Both the position numbers and the translations under genes were made by a program. A stretch of 64,000 nucleotides of DNA from Dankookia rubra (GTDB lineage: Bacteria > Pseudomonadota > Alphaproteobacteria > Acetobacterales > Acetobacteraceae), in contig NZ_SMSJ01000001.1 of NCBI RefSeq assembly GCF_004355005.1, forward strand, positions 1 to 64,000, read 5' to 3'. Below are positions 18,069 to 26,349 of the stretch, one piece after another (the stretch's first letter is position 1; every line of letters starts with the position of its first letter). Under the pieces are notes generated by a model. The model saw nothing but the letters and a program-made list of their open reading frames with translations, did no database searches and had not been told where the DNA came from.

Positions 18069-18617
18069 TCAGCGCCCCAGCCACACGGCCTGTGCCTGCA
18101 ACGCGATCTGCGCGACACGCGCCGCCACCTCCTCGGCGGTGATCGAACTGACGGGATGGTCGATCACCACGGGACGCAGCCCCGGCATGCCGAGGGCGGC
18201 GCGGGTCAGCGCCGTCTCCTGCACGAATTCGGTGGTGACGATGCAGGCGGAGGGCACGCCCATCCGTTCCAGCGCGATGCTGTCCCGCACGCAGCAGGAA
18301 CAGCAGGACCCGCAATCGCCGATCGCCGTCAGCACGATGTCGCAATCGGTGGCCAGCCGCGCGATCAGATCCGGGTCGGCATCCTTGGAGAAGCTGTGCT
18401 TCACCGCGTAGGTGACGGCGGCAAAGCGCAGCGAGCTCTCCAGCGCTGCCTGAGCCCCGCGCAGCAGCTTGCTGGCGTTCCATTTGCTGTTGTCGAGGAT
18501 GCCGAGGCGCAGCCCGTCCAGCGCGGCGGGACGCGGCGCGATCGGCGTCTCGGCGCTCTCGACCCGGCCGCGCGGGTCGAAGACGAAGCGACTATCGGCA
18601 TCAAGTGTCGTGAGCAT
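18069..18617 (-). CDS. UGSC-family protein (cysteine form of a selenoprotein family)
   Basis: 182 aa. The family is defined by a U/C-G-S-C redox motif; here it reads GDCGSCCSCCVRDS with Cys102, Cys105, Cys106, Cys108 and Cys109, so the selenocysteine position is an ordinary Cys codon and a second CxC-like group follows. Flanking features fit the family: LRLGILDNSKWNA near residue 37, AIGDCGSC, then ERMGVPSACIVTTEF and a Pro-rich segment before a terminal helix. Biochemical function is unknown. It follows the 363-aa gene by 10 nt in the same direction and precedes the DUF2269 gene by 7 nt. The ATG at 18617 has an AAGGGAAAG-type site upstream. Confidence 0.85.
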   Translation of the reverse strand: MLTTLDADSRFVFDPRGRVESAETPIAPRPAALDGLRLGILDNSKWNASKLLRGAQAALESSLRFAAVTYAVKHSFSKDADPDLIARLATDCDIVLTAIGDCGSCCSCCVRDSIALERMGVPSACIVTTEFVQETALTRAALGMPGLRPVVIDHPVSSITAEEVAARVAQIALQAQAVWLGR

Positions 18618-18627
18618 GGCTTTCCCT

Positions 18628-19719
18628 TCAGATCGCGCAGACGCCGCCGACGCAGTCGGGGCCTTCGGGCGCCGTCGCATCGCCGACCGGCCGTAGCACC
18701 GGCGTGTTCATGTGCCCCCAGCCCGGGATGAAAGCGGAGAACCGCCCGGCATGGCCGCCAACGACGAAGAGGTGGATGTTGTCCGGGCTCGGCACGATGG
18801 GGATGCGGCTGTCCGGGTCCCGCTTGTACCATTTCGGCAGGTTGCGGTTGTAGACGCGGCCATAGCGATGGTCCCGGGTGATGAGCCGGAAGACGTTGCC
18901 GCTGTGCATCCAGAGATAATGACGGATGTCGTGCCGGGTCCAGCCATGCCGCGCGATGTCGCGCGCATGCTCGAGCCCCAGCGCCACCGCGCAATGCCCC
19001 GACAGCACCGCGTTGTTGGACGCGATGGTGCTCATCGCCGAGCAGATGGTATCGAGGATGCCCTCGGGGTCGTTGCACTGGTGGTCGGTGACGCTGTGCG
19101 GCGCCTCCGCGGCCATGGCGAAGACCGTGCTGTCACCGGGCTTCCAGCCGTGTTCGACGTGATAGGGCGCGAAGGGGCTCTCCGCCTCGTTCTCGCAGAT
19201 GGCATAGCTGTACTTCGCCGGGTTGCCGAGCGTGCACTTGTCGAGGTCGGGCGGATGCGCACCCCCGACATTCAGCATCACCAGCCGGATGGCGCGGCCG
19301 ATGGTGGCATTGGCACGGTTGCCGGGGCCGAAGGCATTGGCGCCGCCATTCATGCCGGCCGCGCGCGCCGCCGGCCCGTTCACGATGACCAGGGGCGCGG
19401 CCATGTGGGTCGTCGCCTGCACGCCATTCAGGTTGAAGGCGGGGTCACACAACGCCAGCATCGCCGCCCGCAGCACCGAGGCATGGGCGGGCAGGCAGCC
19501 GGCCATGACGGCGTTGATCGCCAGCACCTCCCGCGTGAGCAGGCCCCAGCGCGGCGCGACCTTGCATTCCACCAGCTCGGGCTCGCCGCCCAACGCGGCG
19601 ACGAAATCCGCCACCTTGGCCGGGGTCGGCGGCACCACCGGCAGCCCGTCCGTCCAGCCCGCGGCATAGTAGTATTCGACAAGGTCGGTGCCCGCCTCCA
19701 CGGCGGTGGCGATCGACAT
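18628..19719 (-). CDS. Uncharacterised conserved partner of UGSC proteins
   Basis: 363 aa. I recognise it only as a widespread, unnamed family found next to UGSC genes. It starts TDGLPVVPPTPAKV, has a NAVMAGCLPAH motif (about residues 75-85), LNGVQATTHMAAPLVIVNGPAA, FGPGNRANATIGRA (near 140), and CENEAESPFAPYHVEHG. No membrane segments, no known nucleotide site. It ends GGVCAI, placing a Cys three residues from the C-terminus, and several other Cys residues are spread through it. The end lies 10 nt from the start of the UGSC gene. The ATG at 19719 follows GGGGAGACGCG. Divergent from the NIPSNAP gene. Confidence 0.75.
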   Translation of the reverse strand: MSIATAVEAGTDLVEYYYAAGWTDGLPVVPPTPAKVADFVAALGGEPELVECKVAPRWGLLTREVLAINAVMAGCLPAHASVLRAAMLALCDPAFNLNGVQATTHMAAPLVIVNGPAARAAGMNGGANAFGPGNRANATIGRAIRLVMLNVGGAHPPDLDKCTLGNPAKYSYAICENEAESPFAPYHVEHGWKPGDSTVFAMAAEAPHSVTDHQCNDPEGILDTICSAMSTIASNNAVLSGHCAVALGLEHARDIARHGWTRHDIRHYLWMHSGNVFRLITRDHRYGRVYNRNLPKWYKRDPDSRIPIVPSPDNIHLFVVGGHAGRFSAFIPGWGHMNTPVLRPVGDATAPEGPDCVGGVCAI

Positions 19720-19821
19720 GCGCGTCTCCCCTTTCGCGTTATCCTGCACCGCCCGGCGCCCGGCTTCCAGCCGCCCCCGATCGCGGGCTAGCATCACCCA
19801 CCCACAAGGGAGGAACCCGCC

Positions 19822-20148
19822 ATGATCCACGAGCTCCGAATCTACCACTGCCTGCCGAACCGCCTGCCGGCGTTGCTGAACCGCTTCAACACGGTCACGC
19901 TGAAGCTCTGGGACAAGTACGGCATCCGCCAGGCGGGCTTCTGGACCACCCTGGTCGGTCCCTCCAACCACGCGCTCTATTACCTCGTGGAATGGGAGAG
20001 CCTGGCGGAGCGCGAGGACAAGTGGAACCGCTTCGCCGCGGACCCGGATTGGGTGGCCGCCCGCACGGCGTCCGAGGCCGACGGGCCGATCCTTGAACGG
20101 GTCGAGAACATGTTCCTGCAGCCGACCGCCTTCTCCGCCGTCAAGTAG
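19822..20148 (+). CDS. NIPSNAP family protein
   Basis: 108 aa, a single NIPSNAP (dimeric alpha-beta barrel) domain: HELRIYHCLPNRLPALLNRF at the start, then QAGFWTTLVGPSNHALYYLVEWESLAEREDKWNRF, the usual family order. Function of bacterial members is not established. Strong ribosome-binding site AAGGGAGG before the ATG at 19822. It is followed 13 nt later by the agmatinase-family gene, so the two are probably one transcript. Confidence 0.9.
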   Translation: MIHELRIYHCLPNRLPALLNRFNTVTLKLWDKYGIRQAGFWTTLVGPSNHALYYLVEWESLAEREDKWNRFAADPDWVAARTASEADGPILERVENMFLQPTAFSAVK

Positions 20149-20161
20149 GCAGCGCATCCGG

Positions 20162-21055
20162 ATGGCCGGCACCCCGACCTTCGCGACCCCGCCGGGCTTC
20201 CTCGGCATCACGCGGCAGGATCCGGGGGCCGGCTTCTGCATCGCCGGCGTGCCGCTCGACATCGGCACCACCAACCGCGCCGGCACGCGCGACGGCCCGG
20301 CGGCGATCCGCCGGGCCAGCCGCATGCTGGTGGATGGCGTCCACCCGCAGCACTGGACCGACCCGCGTAACCTCGACATCGCCGATATCGGCGACTTCGC
20401 CATCGCCCTCGGCGACATCCCCGCCAGCCTGGCGCTTATCGAGCAGCAGGCCGCCGCCTGCGCCCACATCATCAGCCTCGGCGGCGAGCACCTGGTGACC
20501 CTGCCGCTGCTGCGCGCCCTGGCAAGGCGGGGTGGCGGGCCGGTCGGGCTGCTGCACATGGATGCGCATGTCGACACCTGGGAGACGAATTTCGGCCAGA
20601 GCCTGGCGCACGGCTCGGTCTTCTTCCACGCCATCAACGAAGGTTTGGTCGACCCGAAGCGGATGATACAGGTCGGCATCCGCTCACCTGTGGATCGGGA
20701 GACCTGGGACTGGACCCTCGCCCAGGGTGTCACCGTGGTGACGGCGCAGGAGGCGCACGAGGCCACCCCCGCGGCGCTCGCCGCCCGGGTGCGCGGGGTG
20801 CTCGGCGCCGCGCCCTGCTACCTTTCCTTCGACATCGACGCACTGGACCCGGCCTTCGCCCCGGGGACCGGAACGCCGGAGGTCGGCGGCTTGGCCACAT
20901 GGCAGGCGCAGGGGCTGCTGCGCCGGCTGGACGGCCTTGCCTGGGCCGGGATGGACTTGGTCGAGGTCTCCCCGGCGCATGACCAAGCCGAGATCACCGC
21001 GCTGGCCGGCGCCACCATGGCCTGGGAATACTTGGCGCTGCTGGCGAAGGGCTGA
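20162..21055 (+). CDS. Agmatinase / arginase family ureohydrolase
   Basis: 297 aa. Binuclear Mn site complete: His110 in LGGEH, the DAHVD cluster (Asp134, His136, Asp138) and Asp224/Asp226 in SFDIDALDPAFAPG, followed by GTGTPEVGG. Agmatinase makes putrescine and urea from agmatine; arginase makes ornithine and urea. The sequence alone does not separate these or guanidino-acid hydrolases. The downstream ornithine decarboxylase and homospermidine synthase make a polyamine role likely, and released urea would be a use for the urt transporter elsewhere in the window. Confidence 0.88.
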   Translation: MAGTPTFATPPGFLGITRQDPGAGFCIAGVPLDIGTTNRAGTRDGPAAIRRASRMLVDGVHPQHWTDPRNLDIADIGDFAIALGDIPASLALIEQQAAACAHIISLGGEHLVTLPLLRALARRGGGPVGLLHMDAHVDTWETNFGQSLAHGSVFFHAINEGLVDPKRMIQVGIRSPVDRETWDWTLAQGVTVVTAQEAHEATPAALAARVRGVLGAAPCYLSFDIDALDPAFAPGTGTPEVGGLATWQAQGLLRRLDGLAWAGMDLVEVSPAHDQAEITALAGATMAWEYLALLAKG

Positions 21056-21258
21056 GATCGCGCGCCGGCAAGTTTCCGGCAAGCTACAACCGAATCCGGC
21101 GGTCATGCCCGTGGCTCCCCTGAGCCCCCACAAAAAAACATGGCAATTCCATCCGGGACGCACTATTTCTCCGGCCGCGCCACCCAGGAAGGGCGGCGCT
21201 GACGCCATCGCACGTGCCGCGAGCCCCGACCCGGTCCAGTGACCCGGGGCACAGCAAC

Positions 21259-21463
21259 GACGGGACGCGTCCTTTCCGTCCATGCCGGCCCCTTCGGGGG
21301 TCGGGGCCGCAAGGGATTGTCTATGTCGCTCGAACGCTTCGCGGCGCTGCCCTGTCCGCACCGCATCGTCTGAAGGCCGGCTGGGCCAAGCCCGGCGCCT
21401 CATCCATGCCATGCCGACCCGCCGCGCCCGCGCGCGTGGCGTGATGCCGTGAGGACCCCACCG
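21259..21463 (+). promoter_or_regulatory. Structured leader of the ornithine decarboxylase gene
   Basis: The 408 bp between the ureohydrolase and decarboxylase genes hold a leader with several hairpins. GACGG (21259-21263) pairs with CCGTC (21276-21280) around the palindrome GGACGCGTCC; CGGCCCC (21286-21292) pairs with GGGGCCG (21303-21309); then comes a 16-codon ORF, and a GC hairpin follows its stop (GGGC/GCCC, about 21381-21395). This layout resembles leaders that control ornithine decarboxylase by polyamines or ornithine. A speF-type leader motif is described for alphaproteobacteria, but I cannot verify a match. The first 200 bp of the gap show nothing I can name. Confidence 0.5.
21323..21373 (+). 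CDS. Putative 16-aa leader peptide upstream of ornithine decarboxylase
   Basis: ATG preceded by AAGGG at 21311-21315 with 7-nt spacing, encoding MSLERFAALPCPHRIV and then TGA. It has a better ribosome-binding site than many genes in the window and no room to be a domain protein. The Arg, Pro and His residues near its end and the hairpin straight after its stop suggest a ribosome-arrest or attenuation peptide, by analogy with speFL, the leader peptide of gammaproteobacterial speF. It is not an N-terminal part of the decarboxylase. Translation is inferred only. Confidence 0.5.
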   Translation: MSLERFAALPCPHRIV

Positions 21464-22699
21464 ATGGACCTGACCCGCGCCCGCGCCGCCGTCGCCCCGC
21501 TGCGCCGTGACCACGAGGCCGCCAACGCGCTGCCGACCGTCGACGCGCTGGTCGCCGTCGCGCGGCCGGAGGAACCGATGCATTGCCTTCGCCCAACCGC
21601 TATCGCCGCGGCCGCCGCCAACTTCGTGCGGGGCTTCCCGGGCGAGACGCTCTATGCGGTGAAGTGCAACCCGGAACCCGCCGTGCTGCGCGCGGTCTGG
21701 GAGGGCGGGGTGCGGCACTTCGACTGCGCCTCGGCCACCGAGGTGGCGCTGGTCCGCAACATGTTCCCCAAGGCAGGTATCCACTTCATGCACCCGGTGA
21801 AGGCACGCGGCGCGATCCGCGAGGCCTGGAGCCGGCATGGCGTGCAGGATTTCGTTCTCGATACCGCTGAGGAACTGGCGAAGATCCTGGCCGAGACCGG
21901 CGCCGGCGCGGCCGAGGGGCTCGGGATCTTCGTCCGGCTGGCGCTGCCGAAGGGTGTCGCCCGCTACGACCTGTCCGGCAAATTCGGCGCCGAGGCGGCC
22001 GAGGCCGCGGCGCTGCTGCGCGCCGCGCGGCCGCATGCGGCGCGGCTCGGCCTGCACTTCCATGTCGGCTCGCAGTGCCTGGACCCGCTGGCCTGGCGCC
22101 GCGCCATGGCCCTGGCCGGCGAGGTCATCCAAGCCGCCGGCGTGCCGATCGAAGTGGTGGATGTCGGCGGCGGCTTCCCGGTCGCCTATCCGGACGTGAC
22201 ACCGCCCCCGCTCGGCGCCTTCTTCGCCGAAATCGAGGCGGCCTTCGAGGCACTGGCCCTGCCGGGCGCGGTGCTCTGGGCCGAGCCGGGCCGGGCGCTG
22301 GTGGCCGGCGGCGGCAGCGTCGTGGTGCAGGTGCAGCAGCGCCGTGGTCAGGAATTGTACGTGAACGACGGCGTCTATGGCGCGCTGTCGGACGCTGGCG
22401 CGCCGGGCTTCGTCTTCCCCTGCCGGCTGATCCGGCCAGGGGAGGATGGATCGGGCGAGGCGGAGGCGCTGCAGGGCTTTGCGCTCTACGGTCCGACCTG
22501 CGACAGCGCCGACCGGATGACCGGGCCGTTCTGGCTACCGGCGGGGGTGCGGGAGGGCGACTGGATCGAGATCGGCCAGCTCGGTGCCTATGGCGCCTGC
22601 CTGCGCACCGCCTTCAACGGCTTCGACCGGGCTCGCCTGGTCGAAGTCCGCGACCGCCCGATGCTGGGCGAGGAGAGCCCGGCCGCCATCGCGGCCTGA
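21464..22699 (+). CDS. Type III PLP-dependent ornithine decarboxylase
   Basis: 411 aa, alanine-racemase-fold decarboxylase. Lys67 in YAVKCNP binds PLP; HFHVGSQC, VVDVGGGFPVAYPD, WAEPGRALVA and the GPTCDSAD catalytic Cys/Asp segment near residue 340 are all conserved. It makes putrescine from ornithine in the cytoplasm. Some family members also act on lysine; the motifs favour ornithine. The ATG at 21464 has GAGGA 9 nt upstream and starts the family-typical N-terminus; a GTG five codons earlier is the alternative. It is followed 84 bp later by homospermidine synthase, which consumes putrescine. Confidence 0.9.
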   Translation: MDLTRARAAVAPLRRDHEAANALPTVDALVAVARPEEPMHCLRPTAIAAAAANFVRGFPGETLYAVKCNPEPAVLRAVWEGGVRHFDCASATEVALVRNMFPKAGIHFMHPVKARGAIREAWSRHGVQDFVLDTAEELAKILAETGAGAAEGLGIFVRLALPKGVARYDLSGKFGAEAAEAAALLRAARPHAARLGLHFHVGSQCLDPLAWRRAMALAGEVIQAAGVPIEVVDVGGGFPVAYPDVTPPPLGAFFAEIEAAFEALALPGAVLWAEPGRALVAGGGSVVVQVQQRRGQELYVNDGVYGALSDAGAPGFVFPCRLIRPGEDGSGEAEALQGFALYGPTCDSADRMTGPFWLPAGVREGDWIEIGQLGAYGACLRTAFNGFDRARLVEVRDRPMLGEESPAAIAA

Positions 22700-22783
22700 C
22701 TTCGGATTGTCCATTTACCGCGCCTCCCCCGCCGGCTAGGGCCGGCGGGACTGACGCCCTGCGTGCCCAGGAGTGACCCACCC

Positions 22784-24202
22784 ATGATCCATGCTTCCTT
22801 CGCCGGCCGCTTGGTGATGCTCGGCTTCGGCAGCATCGGCCAGGGCGTGCTGCCTCTCATCCTCCGGCACATCGACGTGCCGAAGGACCGCATCACCATC
22901 GTGACCGCCGAGGCGCGGGGGCATGCGGTTGCGGCCGAATACGGCATCCGGTTCATGGTCCAGGCGGCGACGCCGGAGAACTACCGCGACCTGCTCACCC
23001 CGCTGCTGCGGAAGGGCGATTTCCTGCTCAACCTTTCGGTCGATGTTTCCTCGGTCGCGCTGATGCAGTTGTGCCGGGAACTGGACGTGCTTTACCTCGA
23101 CACCGTCGTGGAGCCCTGGCTGGGCGGCTATACCGACCCGTCGCTATCGCCATCGGCGCGATCCAACTACGCGATGCGCGAGAGCGCGCTGGCGCTGCGC
23201 GATGCCGCGCGCGGCGGCCCGACCTCGGTCACGGCGCATGGCGCCAATCCCGGGTTGGTCAGTCATTTCGTCAAGCAGGCGCTGCTCGACATCGCCCGCG
23301 ACACCGGCGCGCCGGTGGCGAGCCCGCCGCCCGCTTCCGATCGCGCGGCCTGGGCGCGCCTCGCCCAGCGGCTCGGGATCAAGGTGATCCACATCGCCGA
23401 GCGCGACACCCAGGTCGCCGACCGGCCAAAGCGGCCGGGCGAGTTCGTCAACACCTGGTCGGTCGACGGCTTCGTCGGCGAGGGCTGCCAGCCGGCCGAG
23501 CTGGGTTGGGGCACGCATGAGAAGGCGCTGCCGCCCGATGGCCGCCGGCACGAGAGCGGCTGCGACGCGGCGATCTACCTGCTGCGGCCGGGCGCCTCCA
23601 CGCGCGTCCGCACCTGGACGCCGCTGGAGGGCCCCTTTCACGGCTTCCTCATCACGCACAACGAGAGCATCTCGATCGCGGACTACTACACGGTGCGGAA
23701 CGCGGACGGCACGGTCACCTACCGGCCTACCGCGCACTATGCCTATCATCCCTGCGACGATGCGGTGCTTTCGGTGCATGAGCTGGCCGGCAAGAACTGG
23801 CACATGCAGCCGGAGAAACGGCTGATGACCGACGAGATCATCCGCGGCATGGATGAGCTCGGGGTCCTGCTGATGGGGCACGAGAAGGGCGCCTACTGGT
23901 ATGGCTCCCGTCTGACGATCGAGCAGGCGCGCGGGCTGGTGCCGCACAACAACGCCACGTCCCTGCAGGTGACGGTGGCGGTGCTGGCCGGAGTGATCTG
24001 GGCGATGGAGAACCCGCGCCGCGGCCTGGTCGAGTCGGACGAGATTGACCATGCCCGCATCCTCGAGATCTGCCGGCCCTATCTCGGCGAGGTCGTTGGA
24101 GTCTATTCCGACTGGACGCCGCTGCAGGACCGTGCGGCGCTGTTCCCGGAGGATCTGGACGAAAGCGATCCCTGGCAGTTCAAGAACATCCGCGTGGTGT
24201 GA
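22784..24202 (+). CDS. hss: Homospermidine synthase
   Basis: 472 aa. NAD-dependent enzyme joining two putrescines, or putrescine and spermidine, to give homospermidine. The Rossmann motif GFGSIGQG starts at residue 14; the middle carries NLSVDVSSVALMQLCRELDVLYLDTVVEPW and the GANPGLVSHFVKQALLD active-site segment typical of bacterial homospermidine synthases, and ALMGHEKGAYWYGS-like sequence follows (LLMGHEKGAYWYGS). Start chosen at 22784 after CCAGGAG. Same direction and close to ornithine decarboxylase, giving a two-step ornithine to homospermidine pathway. Confidence 0.93.
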   Translation: MIHASFAGRLVMLGFGSIGQGVLPLILRHIDVPKDRITIVTAEARGHAVAAEYGIRFMVQAATPENYRDLLTPLLRKGDFLLNLSVDVSSVALMQLCRELDVLYLDTVVEPWLGGYTDPSLSPSARSNYAMRESALALRDAARGGPTSVTAHGANPGLVSHFVKQALLDIARDTGAPVASPPPASDRAAWARLAQRLGIKVIHIAERDTQVADRPKRPGEFVNTWSVDGFVGEGCQPAELGWGTHEKALPPDGRRHESGCDAAIYLLRPGASTRVRTWTPLEGPFHGFLITHNESISIADYYTVRNADGTVTYRPTAHYAYHPCDDAVLSVHELAGKNWHMQPEKRLMTDEIIRGMDELGVLLMGHEKGAYWYGSRLTIEQARGLVPHNNATSLQVTVAVLAGVIWAMENPRRGLVESDEIDHARILEICRPYLGEVVGVYSDWTPLQDRAALFPEDLDESDPWQFKNIRVV

Positions 24203-24211
24203 CCAGACGGG

Positions 24212-24231
24212 AGGGGGGCGAGTAGCCCCCT
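24212..24231. terminator. Hairpin between convergent homospermidine synthase and alcohol dehydrogenase genes
   Basis: AGGGGGGC (24212-24219) pairs with GCCCCCT (24225-24231) around GAGTA. The gap is only 35 bp, so this hairpin is the likely terminator for both strands; there is no T-run. Confidence 0.55.
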
Positions 24232-24237
24232 GCCCCG

Positions 24238-25371
24238 CTACATGTTCGGTCGCAGCACCTGCCGCAGCACGCTGCCATCCGACAGCCGGTCAAAGCCGGC
24301 ATTGATGTCGGACAGCGGCAGGAAGCCGCTCTTCAGCGATCCCACCGGCAGCTTGCCGCGCTTGTAGAGACCGAGAAAGCGCGGAATGTCACGCTCGGCG
24401 ATGCAGGAGCCCATGTAGCTGCCGAGGATGCTCTTCTCGTCCGAGACCAGCCCCGAATGCATGTAGGAGAAATTTGCCCCCTGCGCAGGCAGCCCGGCGC
24501 TGACCACGCTGCCGCCCCGCGCGGTGATGGCATAGGCTAGCTCCATCGCGCGGATGTTCCCCGCGGTCTCGATGACGGTATCGACGCCGCCATCGGTGGC
24601 CGCCTTCACCTGCTCGACGCAATCCTTGTCAGTCGCCAGGAAGGTGTCGGTCGCGCCCCATTGCCGCGCGAGGCCGAGCTTTTCCGCGCTGGTATCGATG
24701 GCGATGATCCGCTCCGCGCCGCCGGCGATGGCGGCGAACAGGGCATTCATCCCGACGCCGCCGAGCCCCACCACCGCGATGGTGTCGCCCGCCTGCATCT
24801 TCGCCGTGTTCAACACCGCGCCGGCGCCGGTCATCACTGCGCAGCCGAAGATTGCCGCATCCTCGAGCGGCACGGATGGGTCGATCTTCACCGCGGAACG
24901 CCGCCCGACGACGGCATATTGCGCGAAGAGCGACAACCCGCTGCCGTGGTTGATCGCCTCTCCGTTCAGCCGCCTGATCCGCTTGGCGCCCGACAGCAAT
25001 GTGCCCGCCGCCCGCGCCGCATTGCCGGCATTGCAGATGTTCGACCGCCCGCGCACGCAGTTCCGGCAGACACCGCAGGACGCCACGAAGACCGTCACCA
25101 CATGGTCACCCGGCTTCAAGTCGGTGACGCCCTCGCCGCATTCGCGGACGATCCCGGCGCCCTCGTGCCCGATCACCACCGGCAGTGGCCGCGGCCGGAT
25201 GCCCTCGATGGCGGAGAGGTCAGAGTGGCAGAGTCCGGCGGCAGCGACCTCGATCAGCACCTCGCCCGGGCCGGGGCCTTCCAGCTCCACGTCCTCGATG
25301 ACCAGGGCGTTGGAGGTGGCATAGGGGCGCGGCTTCCCTTGCTCGAACATAATTGCGGCCTGCATGCGCAT
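24238..25371 (-). CDS. Zinc-dependent alcohol dehydrogenase
   Basis: 377 aa, medium-chain dehydrogenase. Catalytic zinc ligands Cys48 (GLCHSD) and His69-Glu70 (GHEGAG); the structural zinc site has all four Cys at 99, 102, 105 and 113. NAD-binding VVGLGGVGM follows. The layout is that of class III-like or aryl-alcohol dehydrogenases, with a clear NAD site; the substrate is not predictable, although the next three genes encode carboxylate receptors of the Bug type in the same direction. The gap to the first of these is 15 nt, so it is probably in their transcript. Confidence 0.9.
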   Translation of the reverse strand: MRMQAAIMFEQGKPRPYATSNALVIEDVELEGPGPGEVLIEVAAAGLCHSDLSAIEGIRPRPLPVVIGHEGAGIVRECGEGVTDLKPGDHVVTVFVASCGVCRNCVRGRSNICNAGNAARAAGTLLSGAKRIRRLNGEAINHGSGLSLFAQYAVVGRRSAVKIDPSVPLEDAAIFGCAVMTGAGAVLNTAKMQAGDTIAVVGLGGVGMNALFAAIAGGAERIIAIDTSAEKLGLARQWGATDTFLATDKDCVEQVKAATDGGVDTVIETAGNIRAMELAYAITARGGSVVSAGLPAQGANFSYMHSGLVSDEKSILGSYMGSCIAERDIPRFLGLYKRGKLPVGSLKSGFLPLSDINAGFDRLSDGSVLRQVLRPNM

Positions 25372-25386
25372 CGGTGACGTTTCCCC

Positions 25387-26349
25387 CTATTCGGCCTTCA
25401 TGCCTGCCTCGCGGGCGACCTCTGCCCAGGCGCCAAGGTCGGACCTGATGCGGCTGGCAAATTCCTCCGGCCCAAGGGCCATCACGACGGAGGCCTGGCT
25501 TGCCAGACGGTCCTGCACCTCCCGCGTCCGCAGCAACGCGGCCATGTCGCCGGCGATGCGGCGAACCAGCGGCGCCGGCGTCCCGGCCGGTGTCAGCAGC
25601 CCGTACCAGACGCCGGTATCGGTCAGCGGATGGCCGAGCTCGGCCAGCGTCGGCACCTCCGGCAGCTCCGGCGCCCGCTGCGGAGAGAGCACCGCCAGCG
25701 GCCGGATCTGGCCATTGCGGAAGCCGCCGATGGTGCCGACCAGTGTGCCGACCGTGACCGGCACCAGCCCGGCGACGACGTCCTGCATGGCGGGTGCGGT
25801 GCCCTTGTAGGGCACATGGGTCAGCTGGATGCCGAGCGCGCGCTGCAGCAACTCCCCGCCGTAATGCCCGTTGCCGCCGATACCGGTAGTCGCGAAGCTG
25901 ATCGCGCCGGGCCTGGCTTTTGCGGCCGCGACCAGCTCCGCAAGGCTGCGCCAGGGCTGCTGCGTGCCGCACCAAAGGACGTTGGGCGAGACCGCGATGG
26001 CATGCACCGGCGCAAAGTCGCCGATCGGGTCGTAGGGCAGCTTCGCATAGAGCGGCGGGTTCATGACATGATTGTTCGCCGCCAGCAGCAGCGTGTGGCC
26101 GTCCGGGGCCGCGCGTGCCACGACCTCGGTCGCGATGGTCGCATTGGCGCCGCCGCGATTCTCGATCACCACCGGCTGGCCCCAGGCCGCCTGCAGCCCG
26201 GGCGCCACGGCGCGGGCGATGAAGTCGGTCGGTCCGCCCGGCGGGAAGCCGACGAAGAGCCGCACCGGACGCTCCGGCCAGGCCGCCCGCGCGGGGCACG
26301 CCGCCAGCAGCGCCGGCAGCGCCAGCAGTGCGCGTCGGGTCCGGATCAT
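25387..26349 (-). CDS. Bug-type tripartite tricarboxylate transporter receptor (1)
   Basis: 320 aa periplasmic binding protein. Signal peptide with ALLALPALLAACPARA; mature protein starts at WPERPVRLFVGFPPGGPTDF, the family's PPGGxxD loop that contacts the ligand carboxylate. VIENRGGANATIATEVVARAAPDGHTLL and PYDPIGDF are also family-typical. Ligands are small carboxylates or aromatics. It starts inside the stop of the next receptor gene (ATGA). No tctA or tctB membrane genes are nearby, so it must use another locus or act as a sensor. Confidence 0.9.
   Translation of the reverse strand: MIRTRRALLALPALLAACPARAAWPERPVRLFVGFPPGGPTDFIARAVAPGLQAAWGQPVVIENRGGANATIATEVVARAAPDGHTLLLAANNHVMNPPLYAKLPYDPIGDFAPVHAIAVSPNVLWCGTQQPWRSLAELVAAAKARPGAISFATTGIGGNGHYGGELLQRALGIQLTHVPYKGTAPAMQDVVAGLVPVTVGTLVGTIGGFRNGQIRPLAVLSPQRAPELPEVPTLAELGHPLTDTGVWYGLLTPAGTPAPLVRRIAGDMAALLRTREVQDRLASQASVVMALGPEEFASRIRSDLGAWAEVAREAGMKAE

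Noticed and set aside
18295-18320. Possible selenocysteine in the UGSC motif
   Set aside because: The position is encoded by TGC, not TGA, so no recoding is needed.
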